Assembly (NCBI RefSeq): GCF_022760855.1
Contig: NZ_JAKTNR010000005.1
Coordinates: forward strand, 1-64,000
Direction: 5' to 3'
Length of the DNA stretch: 64,000 bases
Source of the DNA: Thermus albus
Lineage (GTDB): Bacteria; Deinococcota; Deinococci; Deinococcales; Thermaceae
Shown in pieces: positions 51,988-60,316 of this stretch; positions within the stretch are counted from its first letter, which is position 1, and each line of letters starts with the position of its first letter. The notes beneath the pieces were generated by a model. It did not search any database. It had not been told where the DNA came from and worked only from the letters and a program-made list of their open reading frames with translations. The position numbers and the translations under genes are program-made.

Positions 51988-53100
51988 ATGCCCGATGCCC
52001 TGGTGGTGGGAGCGGGGATCGTGGGGGCGGCCTGCGCCTACCGACTGGCGGAGGCTGGGCTTAGGGTGCGGCTCCTGGAAAAGGAGGCCACCTTTGCCCA
52101 AGGGTCCACGGGGAGAAGCGCTGCCGGGGTGCGGGTGCAGTTCTCCGAGCCCCTGAACGTGCTCCTTTCCTACCATTCCATCCTGGAGTACCAAGGGATT
52201 CCTGAGGCCGGCTACCGGCCCATGGGGTACCTTTTTCTGGTGCCGGAAGGCCTTAGGGAGGCCCAGGAGGAGGCCTTGGCCACCCAAAGGGCCTTGGGGG
52301 TGCCCGTGGAAAAGCTTTCCCTAAAGGAGGCGCAAGGGCATGTTCCTTTTCGGGAGGAGGGCTTGGCCTATGCCACCTATGGCCCCATGGATGGGGTGAT
52401 AGACCCCCACGGGGTCACGGCCTATTACCTCAGGGAGGCCAGGCGGCTTGGGGCTGAGGTGCGCTTTTTCGAACCCTTGATCTCCGCCCACAGGGAAAAG
52501 GGCCTCTGGCGGGTTAGGACCCCCAAGGGGGAGGTGGAGGCCCCCTTTCTCCTCCTCTGCACCGGGGCCTGGACGGGGGAGGTGGGGAAAAGGCTTGGCC
52601 TGGAGATTCCCATAGCGCCCGTGCGCCGCATGGTCTTTGCCACGGGCCCAGCGCCCTTTTCCCACGCCTTTCCCCTCACCATAGACCTGGCCACGGGCTT
52701 CTATCTGCGCTCGGAGGGCCCTAGGGTGCTCCTGGGCCGTTCTAACCCGGATGAGCCGCCAGGTTTTCAGGAGGGCATGGACTGGGGGTGGTTGGGGCCG
52801 ACCCTCGAGGCGGGCCTTTCCCGCTTCCCCTTCCTGGAGGGGCTCACCCTGGACCGGAAGGCCAGCTGGTGGGGCTACTACGAGATGACCCCCGACGCCA
52901 ACCCCATCCTGGGTTTCGTGGAGGAGGGGCTGTTGGTGGCGGCGGGCTTTTCTGGCCACGGGGTGCAACAGGCGGCCATGGTGGGGAGGCTCATGGCCGA
53001 AGAGGTGGTCCATGGAGAGGCCCGGAGCCTGGATATAAGCCCTTTTCGTCTGGAGCGCTTCCAGAAGGGAGCCCTTTTGCGGGAGCGGGGGATTGTGTAG
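51988..53100 (+). CDS. FAD-dependent oxidoreductase (DAO family, sarcosine/glycine oxidase-like)
   Basis: A 370-residue flavoprotein. The Rossmann motif is LVVGAGIVGAACAYRLAEAG, with the second strand ending RLLEKE. GSTGRSAAGVRVQF is the FAD-pyrophosphate region. The C-terminal WWGYYEMTPDANPILGFVEEGLLVAAGFSGHGVQQAAMVG is the conserved end of the DAO family, which oxidises secondary or D-amino acids. The substrate could be sarcosine, glycine, proline or dimethylglycine. It is not in an operon with catabolic genes that would decide. Confidence 0.85.
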   Translation: MPDALVVGAGIVGAACAYRLAEAGLRVRLLEKEATFAQGSTGRSAAGVRVQFSEPLNVLLSYHSILEYQGIPEAGYRPMGYLFLVPEGLREAQEEALATQRALGVPVEKLSLKEAQGHVPFREEGLAYATYGPMDGVIDPHGVTAYYLREARRLGAEVRFFEPLISAHREKGLWRVRTPKGEVEAPFLLLCTGAWTGEVGKRLGLEIPIAPVRRMVFATGPAPFSHAFPLTIDLATGFYLRSEGPRVLLGRSNPDEPPGFQEGMDWGWLGPTLEAGLSRFPFLEGLTLDRKASWWGYYEMTPDANPILGFVEEGLLVAAGFSGHGVQQAAMVGRLMAEEVVHGEARSLDISPFRLERFQKGALLRERGIV

Positions 53101-53154
53101 GCTGAAGGGGTCCTTCAAAGTGGCCTTTTGGCCCCTTGGGGGGAAAGGGGTTTT

Positions 53155-53604
53155 ATGAGGGGATTGCTGGCGGCATTCGTGTTTTTGGGATTGGCCTTAG
53201 GGCAGGCTGTGGTCAAGGGCTTAAGCCCGGTGCAGGTGGAGGAGGTCTTGAAGCAGGCGGGCCTCAGCTACGAAAGGGTGGACGCCCGGGAGTTCCGTTT
53301 GCAAATGGCCGGCTTGGAGAAGGTCTGGCTTTACCTGGACTACTGCCAGGAGGAGCGCTGTGGGGTGTTGACCCTAAGCGCCGGCTTTACCCTGGATGGG
53401 GGGCTGGGCCTCGAGGTCCTAAACGCCTGGAACCGGGACCGCCGCTTTAGCCGGGCCTTTTTGGATGAGGAGGGGACGGCGTGGGTGGAGTCGGACCTGG
53501 ACCTAACGGGTGGCGTGAGCCTGGGGGCGGTGAGGGCCTTCTTGGACCTTTTTGCCGAGGAAATCCTCCCCACCTTCATGGACCACATCGGCTTTGAGCC
53601 TTGA
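53155..53604 (+). CDS. Exported YbjN-domain protein
   Basis: A 149-residue protein with signal peptide MRGLLAAFVFLGLALGQ and one YbjN domain (SPVQVEEVLKQAGLSYERVD ... ILPTFMDHIGFEP). YbjN domains are widespread sensory or chaperone-like modules of uncertain role. Its paralogue at 48498-48842 shares the pattern CGxLxLSAGF and NRDxRFSRAxLD. Two cysteines (YCQEERC) are conserved in both. It starts at the ATG 53155 after GGGGAAAGGGG. The stop codon overlaps the tRNA promoter -35. Confidence 0.78.
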   Translation: MRGLLAAFVFLGLALGQAVVKGLSPVQVEEVLKQAGLSYERVDAREFRLQMAGLEKVWLYLDYCQEERCGVLTLSAGFTLDGGLGLEVLNAWNRDRRFSRAFLDEEGTAWVESDLDLTGGVSLGAVRAFLDLFAEEILPTFMDHIGFEP

Positions 53605-53629
53605 CCGCCTGAGGGCCCTCCCCTAAGAT
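53601..53629 (+). promoter_or_regulatory. Promoter of the tRNA gene
   Basis: TTGACC (53601-53606), 17 bases, then TAAGAT (53624-53629). Transcription would begin near 53636, 16 bases before the mature tRNA end. Confidence 0.75.
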
Positions 53630-53651
53630 GGGGATTGCCTGGTGCGCCCGT

Positions 53652-53728
53652 GGCGGCGTAGCTCAGGTGGTCAGAGCACACGACTCATAATCGTGGTGTC
53701 GTGGGTTCGAGTCCCACCGCCGCCACCA
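53652..53728 (+). tRNA. tRNA-Met (anticodon CAT), probably elongator
   Basis: A 77-base cloverleaf. Acceptor GGCGGCG/CGCCGCC, D stem GCTC/GAGC, anticodon stem CACGA/TCGTG around loop CTCATAA, and T arm GTGGG-TTCGAGT-CCCAC, with CCA encoded. The first acceptor pair is G-C and the anticodon stem lacks three G-C pairs, which argues against the initiator. A CAT tRNA could also be tRNA-Ile2 modified to lysidine; the fold resembles elongator Met more closely but I cannot exclude it. Confidence 0.9.
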
Positions 53729-53735
53729 GCAGGTG

Positions 53736-53800
53736 CCGGGCTCCCTAGCTTACGGATGCGGCTCCTATGCCGGCCAACCCCTAGGGAACCCGGTTTTTTT
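53736..53800 (+). terminator. Intrinsic terminator of the tRNA gene
   Basis: CCGGG plus TCCCTAG pairs with CTAGGGA plus CCCGG across a structured loop and is followed by seven T. The T-run also forms the TAA stop codon of the convergent DUF499 gene. Confidence 0.8.
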
Positions 53801-56800
53801 ATTCCAGGTGGAACTCGGCCCCGAGGGCCTGGCTGTTTTCCCTGAGTACGCGGGTGAGGTCCTCGGAAAACCCCTCCTCCGCTTCCGCCTGCACCTCGAG
53901 GACCACCCGTACCCTGACCCGGGGTTCCTTGGCCAGGTGCCGGACAAGCTCTTGGGCCAGAAGCTCAGCTTCCCGAACCATTTCCGTAGGGCCAAGCTCC
54001 TTTTTCAGGTAGAAGTGGCGCTGTTTAGGGGGGGTAGGGGTGGGTGGGGGGGGCGGGGGCTCCGGGGGGACCACCGGGTCCCTACCCGCTGGTTTGGGTT
54101 CATCCACTTGGGGCTTAAAGTTTTCCGCTACTTCTTTAGCCACCAAGTAGCCCCTTAGGCTAGGGCTGAAACCCCCTTCCCTAAAGAAGACGTGTTTTGG
54201 TGCATCGGCGAGGACTTCTTCAGTGTAGCCAAACAAGCCTGCTTCTACTCCTTTGCGCACACTGTTTAGCAAGACGAGCTCATCCTTTAACAGAGGAAGG
54301 TAGAGGAAGGTGCTAAATGCCTCCTGCCAGAGCCAATCTAGGGGAATAATCCCGTTAGGCCGGTTTTGGAAGAAGTGGTACTCCTCAAGGGTTTCCCGTA
54401 AGAAATCGGGGTGCCACTCGGTGTAAACCCAGCCTTCGCTTTTTACCTTAGCCTCGAGCCGCTCCCAGGGCTTGTTGCCTGCGGGGAGCCGGAGGCTTTG
54501 GACCTCGAGGTCTGGCTCCTGCGGGTTGGGCTGGCGGACCCTAAGGAGATACCGGTAGGCTTCCTCCAGCCGGGCTTTCAAGGTGCTTTCCGCATCTTGG
54601 AGGCGCTTTTCCACCTGTCTTAAATCGGCCTGCCCCAGGTTCAGATCGCCACCATTCTCCTTCACCGACTGCCAGGCCAAGTAGAGGCGGGCGGCCTCCT
54701 CCAGATCGGTCACCTGGGCAGCGTCAGCGGCCAGAAAGAGCAGGGTGTTGCGGTAACGCCTTTGGGTTACCATCTCCCGGGCCGTCTTTTCCGCTGGGGA
54801 GTTTTCCTTGGTGAAGGGGATGCTGGGGGGCAGAACCACCAGGCGCAGCGAGGCCTCGTCGGGGATATCCTTGGGGTCCTTAGGGGCCACGTGTACGCGG
54901 GAGAAGAGGCTAGACCGGACTCGTGCCCATTCCCTCAGAAGCTTTTCCAGCTCCTCCCTCACTTTTTCCCTGCTGACTTGGGCGGCGCGGTCTTGCACCA
55001 GCCGGTTCAAGCTGGGCCGGGTTTCAAACCAGTAACGGTCCCCTTCAGCGTGAAAGTAGGTGAGGTGTTCCGCCAGGGCCCTAAGGGCATCGGCGAAATG
55101 GGAGGGGGTGTCCCCAGGCTGGGCTACCCCCAGTTTGATCCGGATACCTTCCACCCCTTTGGGGCGCCCAAGAGGGGCAGCGGCTGGAGCCGTAGCCAGG
55201 AAGACGGCACGGGCTACCCGCTTAGCCGCGTGGTGCCGGCCTAGGCTGGGGCGGTTGCGGTCTAGGAGGACGGCCTTAGCGTTGGGGCCCTCCACGTCCG
55301 TATCCAGCACCTGGTCAAAGCCCTCCTGGAAGCGCGAAAGATGGCGGGTGAGTTCGTAGCGGGGGGCTCCCGGGCCTAGGGGTAGACCTCCCGGTAGAAT
55401 CATGGGGGAGATGTCCTGGCTGTTCCATAGGGTGTGGACCACGGCCGCCATGAAGCGGAGCACTCCCCGGGTGCGCTGGAACCCTTCTAAGGTGGACCAA
55501 TCCTCATAAAGGCGGTCAAAGAGCTCGGGGTGGATGGGGTAAGCCCGCTTCATGCGCTCCCGGTAGTGGGGGTCTAGGGTTTCCCGAGGGAAATCGCCCC
55601 GGTGCTCTTGGTAATAGCGCATGAAAGCCTCCACGACCGCGTCACGGGCACGGTAGCCTTCCTCGGAAAGGGTCTGGAACAGCCGGAGGCGTACGATCTC
55701 GTAGGATTCGTCCTGGGTGGCGGGCTGCCACACGGTCTCGAGGCGGCCAAAGATGTTTTCCAACCGGATCCGGGCCGCATGTCCCCCGCTTCCCCCGACC
55801 TCGGCGTCGGAAGCGGGAAGCGCTGCCACCAAGAGGGTGGCCTTGCTCCGCTTGGCGGCCTCCGTGAGGGCCTGGGCGAAGGTGAGGTTCTGGTCAAAGG
55901 TCCCGGCGGGCAGGTCGGTCTCGCCGTAGAGGTTCCTGAGGAAGGCCACCCATTCGTCAATCAGGATCAGGGCCGGGCTGAAGCGGTCAAAGAGTTCCTT
56001 AAGGGTGTCGGAGCCCGGGGCCACGCCCCTTTGGTCCCCTTCCTCCACCAATCGGTAGCCCTCCACGCCCCCAAGTTGGTAGGCCATCTCCCCCCAGAGG
56101 GTGTGCACCACGATGCCCTCGGGTTTGGGGCGGCCCTTGGCAGGGTCTAGGGCGGTTCCCACCAGAACAGCCCGGTGGGCCTTGGGTACCTGGGAGAGGC
56201 CGGCTTCCTTTAGCACGCTGTCCAGGCCCGGCACCTCGAGGGGATCCACCTCCCCGCTAAACAGGTGGTAGAGGGCTAGCATGGAGTGCGTCTTACCTCC
56301 GCCGAAGGGAGTCTGAAGCTCCACTACGGGGTCGCCCCCCTGGCCAGCAAGGCGTTTAAGGGCGTTCACCAGAAGACGCTGGAGGCCGCCCGTGAGGTAG
56401 GTCCGCCGGTAGAACTCCAGGGGATGCCCGTACTCGGGGCCTGCTTCTTTCCGTAGCACCTGCGCCAAGTCAGCGGCGAACTCGGCTTCGGTGAAACGGC
56501 CGGAGATTACGTCATGGTGGGGGGTTACCACCTCCCGCCAGGGTTTTAACCCCGCGGGAGTGGGCCCTTGAGGGGCTTTGGCGGCCCTTTCCCCCTCCCT
56601 CTTGGCCTCCTCCTCGTAGCGGCGGCGGAGGAGCTCCCGCGCCAGCCGGTTTGTTTCTTGGGCTTCTTCCGCCGCCACCATTTCCAAAAGGCGGGACATG
56701 CTGTCCAGGGCCCGGTGGGCGTCCTCCAAGGTAAAGGCGTTTTGGTGGGCAAAGCGGTTTCTAAACTCCAAAAGCTCCTTGACCAGGGTGCGACCAAAAC

Positions 56801-57074
56801 GACCTAGCTTTTCGTCAAAAACCTCGTGCCATCGGTAATCCATGAGCTTGAGGAGGGCCTGGGAATCGGGGTCCTGAAGGGCCATTTTGTCCCCCTTGAG
56901 GACCTCGCTGGCCTCCTGTAGCCAGTCTTCCCCGTAAACCCTGCGGTACTCCCTTTCCACGAAGGGCCGGAGGCCCTTTTTTAAAAGGTCCAGACCCCGG
57001 CCCACCATTTCCCGATTGCTGAGCGCCATATAGCCTAAAGATAGCAGGTAGCTTTTTTCTAGAGGTGGGCTCAT
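53799..57074 (-). CDS. DUF499-type AAA+ ATPase with N-terminal HEPN domain
   Basis: A 1091-residue protein. Residues about 18-140 look like a Swt1-type HEPN domain, with the RNase-type Rx4H motif at Arg105-His110 (RNRFAH). The ATPase follows, with Walker A QTPFGGGKTHS (Lys261) and Walker B ALILIDEW (Asp373, Glu374), typical of DUF499/COG1483. A Pro-rich linker (PPEPPPPPPTPTP) precedes a final small domain. It starts directly after the hicB-like stop (TAGATG). In the operon it is probably the effector or motor of a methylase-helicase defence system. Confidence 0.78.
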   Translation of the reverse strand: MSPPLEKSYLLSLGYMALSNREMVGRGLDLLKKGLRPFVEREYRRVYGEDWLQEASEVLKGDKMALQDPDSQALLKLMDYRWHEVFDEKLGRFGRTLVKELLEFRNRFAHQNAFTLEDAHRALDSMSRLLEMVAAEEAQETNRLARELLRRRYEEEAKREGERAAKAPQGPTPAGLKPWREVVTPHHDVISGRFTEAEFAADLAQVLRKEAGPEYGHPLEFYRRTYLTGGLQRLLVNALKRLAGQGGDPVVELQTPFGGGKTHSMLALYHLFSGEVDPLEVPGLDSVLKEAGLSQVPKAHRAVLVGTALDPAKGRPKPEGIVVHTLWGEMAYQLGGVEGYRLVEEGDQRGVAPGSDTLKELFDRFSPALILIDEWVAFLRNLYGETDLPAGTFDQNLTFAQALTEAAKRSKATLLVAALPASDAEVGGSGGHAARIRLENIFGRLETVWQPATQDESYEIVRLRLFQTLSEEGYRARDAVVEAFMRYYQEHRGDFPRETLDPHYRERMKRAYPIHPELFDRLYEDWSTLEGFQRTRGVLRFMAAVVHTLWNSQDISPMILPGGLPLGPGAPRYELTRHLSRFQEGFDQVLDTDVEGPNAKAVLLDRNRPSLGRHHAAKRVARAVFLATAPAAAPLGRPKGVEGIRIKLGVAQPGDTPSHFADALRALAEHLTYFHAEGDRYWFETRPSLNRLVQDRAAQVSREKVREELEKLLREWARVRSSLFSRVHVAPKDPKDIPDEASLRLVVLPPSIPFTKENSPAEKTAREMVTQRRYRNTLLFLAADAAQVTDLEEAARLYLAWQSVKENGGDLNLGQADLRQVEKRLQDAESTLKARLEEAYRYLLRVRQPNPQEPDLEVQSLRLPAGNKPWERLEAKVKSEGWVYTEWHPDFLRETLEEYHFFQNRPNGIIPLDWLWQEAFSTFLYLPLLKDELVLLNSVRKGVEAGLFGYTEEVLADAPKHVFFREGGFSPSLRGYLVAKEVAENFKPQVDEPKPAGRDPVVPPEPPPPPPTPTPPKQRHFYLKKELGPTEMVREAELLAQELVRHLAKEPRVRVRVVLEVQAEAEEGFSEDLTRVLRENSQALGAEFHLE

Positions 57075-57353
57075 CTATAACCCACGGTGGGGCCTCCAAC
57101 TTGAGGGCAGAGGAATCTCGTCCCCGTATTCGTAGGCGGTTTCCAGCCAGAGCTGGCGGGCTTCCTCCACGTTTTTGAAGGCTTCCTCTGGGCTTTCTCC
57201 CACGGAAACGCAGCCCGGTAAGTCGGGGATAAGGGCGGTAAACCCGCCTTCAGGTTCAGGCACCAAGAGCACGGGGTACTTAAGGTTCAAGTAGTACTCA
57301 AGGCTGGGTCTTTGCCTACCGGCCCCGGTCTTGCGTTGTTGCTTCCGCTTCAT
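57075..57353 (-). CDS. HicB-like antitoxin-fold protein, without HicA
   Basis: A 92-residue protein with the HicB fold: LEYYLNLKYPVLLVPEPEGGFTALIPDLPGCVSVGESPEEAFKNVEEA is the family core (strands, GCVS turn, and helix). A basic N-terminal stretch (MKRKQQRKTGAGRQRP) precedes it, and there is no C-terminal DNA-binding helix-turn-helix. HicB normally neutralises the HicA RNase. No HicA-sized gene with a dsRNA-binding motif is next to it. Start at ATG 57353 after AGGAGG. It lies between the methylase and the HEPN-ATPase. Confidence 0.72.
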   Translation of the reverse strand: MKRKQQRKTGAGRQRPSLEYYLNLKYPVLLVPEPEGGFTALIPDLPGCVSVGESPEEAFKNVEEARQLWLETAYEYGDEIPLPSSWRPHRGL

Positions 57354-57385
57354 GCTTCCTCCTAGAGTTCTTCCACGGTTAAGCA

Positions 57386-60289
57386 CTAGAGTAGCTCCGG
57401 CTGGGTGGCTGGGCGTCTTTTTGCCGCCTCCTCGGCCACGTGGGTGTAGCTATCGGCCAGGAGGTTAAAGTCTTGGGCGTCTTGCCCGTAACCCTTTTTC
57501 TCCGCGATCTGGTAGAGGCGGTAGGCCAGGGACCGGCTGGCCTCGGCCAGGTGGGAGGGTAGGGCAGCCACGATGCGGGTAGCGGCTTCCTCGCCCTCTT
57601 CCTTTAGGGCCCGAATCAGCTGGTGGGCCACCTTCCAAACATTCCTATGGGGGTCTTTTGCGGGATCCCAATCCTTGCGGTACTCCTCCGGGCGGAGGAG
57701 GCGTACCTTGCCTCCTTTGGCCCGGAGGATTTCGGCCTCCTCCAGGGAAGCCACCGGCACGTTTTTGGCCTTGGCCAGGGTTTCCGCATCCCCGTAAAGC
57801 CCCTCCTCGTAGCCATGCTGCTGGTACCAGGCGAGGGCGAAGCGGGTGGGATTGTCCAGCTCGGTTTCGTCTTGGGCTAGGAACTCGTCCAGGACTTGAT
57901 TGATGAGGACCAAGGCCTCCCGCACGGAAAGGGCCCGTCCCGTGGGCTCCCGCACGGCTCCGTAACGGCTAAATACCGCCATCCCTGGGCCAATGGCGCT
58001 TTGGGCCAGGTCCACGGGAGGGATGCCCTCTTGGGTGAGGTTAGCTAGGGCCTCCTTTAGCTCTTGGCGCAGAGCCCTTAGGAAGGCCTCCCGGGTGGCT
58101 GTGGGGGCGGTGGAGGCCCGGGGGCGGCAGACCAAGATGATGGAAGAGGACAAGGCGTTGGCGCCTTGGCCCCGGGGGCGGTTGCTGAGCTCCGTGCGCA
58201 TGGGCCAGGTGGCGGTGATCTGGAAGCCGGCGTCCACCAGGGCTTGGAGGAAGGTTTCCCAACCGGTGGAGGTGCGCCCTAGCCCCGGGCCAGGGCTTTG
58301 CCCGGTGGCGCCCTCCGATACCGGGAGCAAAGGGTCGGAGTCCGCTTCCACCCCAGCCTCTTCGGGGCCCACATCCTCCTGTTGCTTGAAGGCGTAATAG
58401 AGGGTGAGGGGGTAGTCGGGATGGGCCTTGGCCCTTAGGTTATGGAAAACCTGGCGCATGCCCTCCTCAAAGTGGCGCTTGGCCCTTTCCTTATCCCCGT
58501 GCCGGTAGGGGTCGGCCACCAGTTCCTCGGCCTTGGGAGTGAGGAGGGTGCGGAAGAGGTCGGGGTAGGTGTCTTGCAGGGTCTTGCGGAGCCAGATGTA
58601 GAAGAAGTCAGAGAGGTCGGCGTAAGGGACGTTGTCGTAGTAGGGGGGGTCGGTGACGATAATGGGCAGTTGATCCAGCCCGTTCACCGACTCCACGGCG
58701 TTAGCCTGGCGGGCGTGGCCCGGGGGCTTGGCGGGCAAGGCTTCCAGGGCCCGGGCCACCCATTCCAGCATGTTGCCAAAGCTACCGGTGGAGTTGCTGA
58801 AGGGGTTAGCCTCGGCAAAATCCCAGACCATGGGAAGGGCTTGGCGGTTAAAAACGTGAGATACTTTTTCGTAGGCTTTGTCCCACAAACAAAGCGAGGA
58901 TTGACGATCTGCCAAACGGCTGACCGCTAGCCCCAAGTAGACCCCCACCGCCTGGGCGTAGGCCAGGGCGCCCTGGCCCCCTTGGGCCAGGGGGGTGTCG
59001 TGGTGGGGGAGGCCGGCCCTGAGGGCATCCTGGCGGCATTCCTCCACCACCTCGGCCACCAGCTCGAAGAAGGTGCCCAAGGCCAGGAGTTGGCGGGGGG
59101 TGAAAAGGTGGTGCCATTTGGTCATACCGTACTCTTGGACCCGGAAGCCTAACGCCTTGCGGGGTAGGTCAACCCCAGGAACGAAATCTGGCTGCACGCC
59201 TAAAGCAAGAGACTCTTGTTCCGGGCAGGCTGGTAGGTATTCTCTTCCTTCTGACCCCTCCACCACCACCGCCACCAGCATGGCCCCCATCCTTCCCGCC
59301 TTCCCCTCCTTGCGCACGTGGTCCAGGGTTATGGGGCTCCCGCAGAGCAGACACTGGCCCCCTTTGCGGCCAATGGTGCGCTCTACGGGGGGTTCTCCTT
59401 TCGTTTCCACCAGGAAACGCAGGCGACCGCTAGGGTCCCTTTCGGGCTTTAGGTAAAGGCCCTTGCCCTTCCTTTGGGCAAGCCATAGGGAGGCCAGAAG
59501 GGGAGCGCCCGGGTGCTCCCCATGCCGGGAAGCGGGGCAGGCGGGGTTGGGGCAAGGGACCGTGCGGGCCCAAAGCCAAGCGATAACGGTTTTGCCATCC
59601 AGGGTGGGGTAGAGGTGGCCGATCCGTTCCCGGGCCTTTTCCAGAAGGCGTCTGCCGTAATAGCGCACGTCCTGAGCCAGGCCCTTGGCCCCAGGGAAGC
59701 GGTCGGTGGCCTGGGCCTTGGCCTGGTACTCGGGGTTCACGGGTGGCCTTCCGGCAAAGCGAGGGGGAATCTCTATTAGGGCCTTGTTGATGAGGACCGC
59801 CACCGGGTTCAGGTCCGATGCGTAGGCCCTAAGCCCTAGGCGCTGGGCTTCCAGGGGGATGGTGCCCCCTCCGGCAAAGGGGTCAAGCACGGGAGGGGCC
59901 TTTTCCAGTATGGCTTGAATGCGCTCCTTGTCCCCAGAGGAGCTGGGGGGCGCCTCTCCCAGGGCGTGGGCCAGGCTCTTGGCTATCTCGTACTGGGCTT
60001 CGGCCACCACCTGGGCCCTTTCCGGGTCCTTGACGTTATCCCAGTTTACCAGCTGTCCTATGAGCTTAAAAAGCCGCTCCCTTTCCCGGTGGGCTTCGGC
60101 TTCCGGCAGGTGGGTCCCTGGGTCGTCCACCAGGGTGGCAAAGAGCACCGCCCGGGCCGTGGCCAGGGGGCGCCTGGCCCACCAGAGGTGCAGGGTGGAA
60201 GGATGGCCGTGGCGGATGGACTTCTCCCGGCTGGCCTCCCGGTTGATTTCCTTGAGGGGTAGGGCGACTTCTATGAGTTTCTTGGCCAT
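57386..60289 (-). CDS. DUF1156-type DNA methylase with Zn-ribbon
   Basis: A 967-residue putative adenine-specific DNA methylase (COG1743 type). It opens with KLIEVALPLKEINREASREKSIRHGHPSTLHLWWARRP, the DUF1156 start. The AdoMet motif is VLDPFAGGGT (residues 136-143), and the catalytic motif is TDPPYYDNVPYADLSDFFY (547-550 DPPY). A four-cysteine knuckle (Cys246, Cys251, Cys313, Cys316) forms the Zn-ribbon. It would methylate host DNA to mark self. It lies 27 bases after the helicase gene and shares its transcript. Confidence 0.85.
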   Translation of the reverse strand: MAKKLIEVALPLKEINREASREKSIRHGHPSTLHLWWARRPLATARAVLFATLVDDPGTHLPEAEAHRERERLFKLIGQLVNWDNVKDPERAQVVAEAQYEIAKSLAHALGEAPPSSSGDKERIQAILEKAPPVLDPFAGGGTIPLEAQRLGLRAYASDLNPVAVLINKALIEIPPRFAGRPPVNPEYQAKAQATDRFPGAKGLAQDVRYYGRRLLEKARERIGHLYPTLDGKTVIAWLWARTVPCPNPACPASRHGEHPGAPLLASLWLAQRKGKGLYLKPERDPSGRLRFLVETKGEPPVERTIGRKGGQCLLCGSPITLDHVRKEGKAGRMGAMLVAVVVEGSEGREYLPACPEQESLALGVQPDFVPGVDLPRKALGFRVQEYGMTKWHHLFTPRQLLALGTFFELVAEVVEECRQDALRAGLPHHDTPLAQGGQGALAYAQAVGVYLGLAVSRLADRQSSLCLWDKAYEKVSHVFNRQALPMVWDFAEANPFSNSTGSFGNMLEWVARALEALPAKPPGHARQANAVESVNGLDQLPIIVTDPPYYDNVPYADLSDFFYIWLRKTLQDTYPDLFRTLLTPKAEELVADPYRHGDKERAKRHFEEGMRQVFHNLRAKAHPDYPLTLYYAFKQQEDVGPEEAGVEADSDPLLPVSEGATGQSPGPGLGRTSTGWETFLQALVDAGFQITATWPMRTELSNRPRGQGANALSSSIILVCRPRASTAPTATREAFLRALRQELKEALANLTQEGIPPVDLAQSAIGPGMAVFSRYGAVREPTGRALSVREALVLINQVLDEFLAQDETELDNPTRFALAWYQQHGYEEGLYGDAETLAKAKNVPVASLEEAEILRAKGGKVRLLRPEEYRKDWDPAKDPHRNVWKVAHQLIRALKEEGEEAATRIVAALPSHLAEASRSLAYRLYQIAEKKGYGQDAQDFNLLADSYTHVAEEAAKRRPATQPELL

Positions 60290-60316
60290 GGCTATGTCCT
60301 CCAGGTCTTGGAGCTT

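Noticed and set aside
53652-53728. Initiator tRNA-fMet.
   Set aside because: The first acceptor pair is G-C and the anticodon stem lacks the three consecutive G-C pairs.
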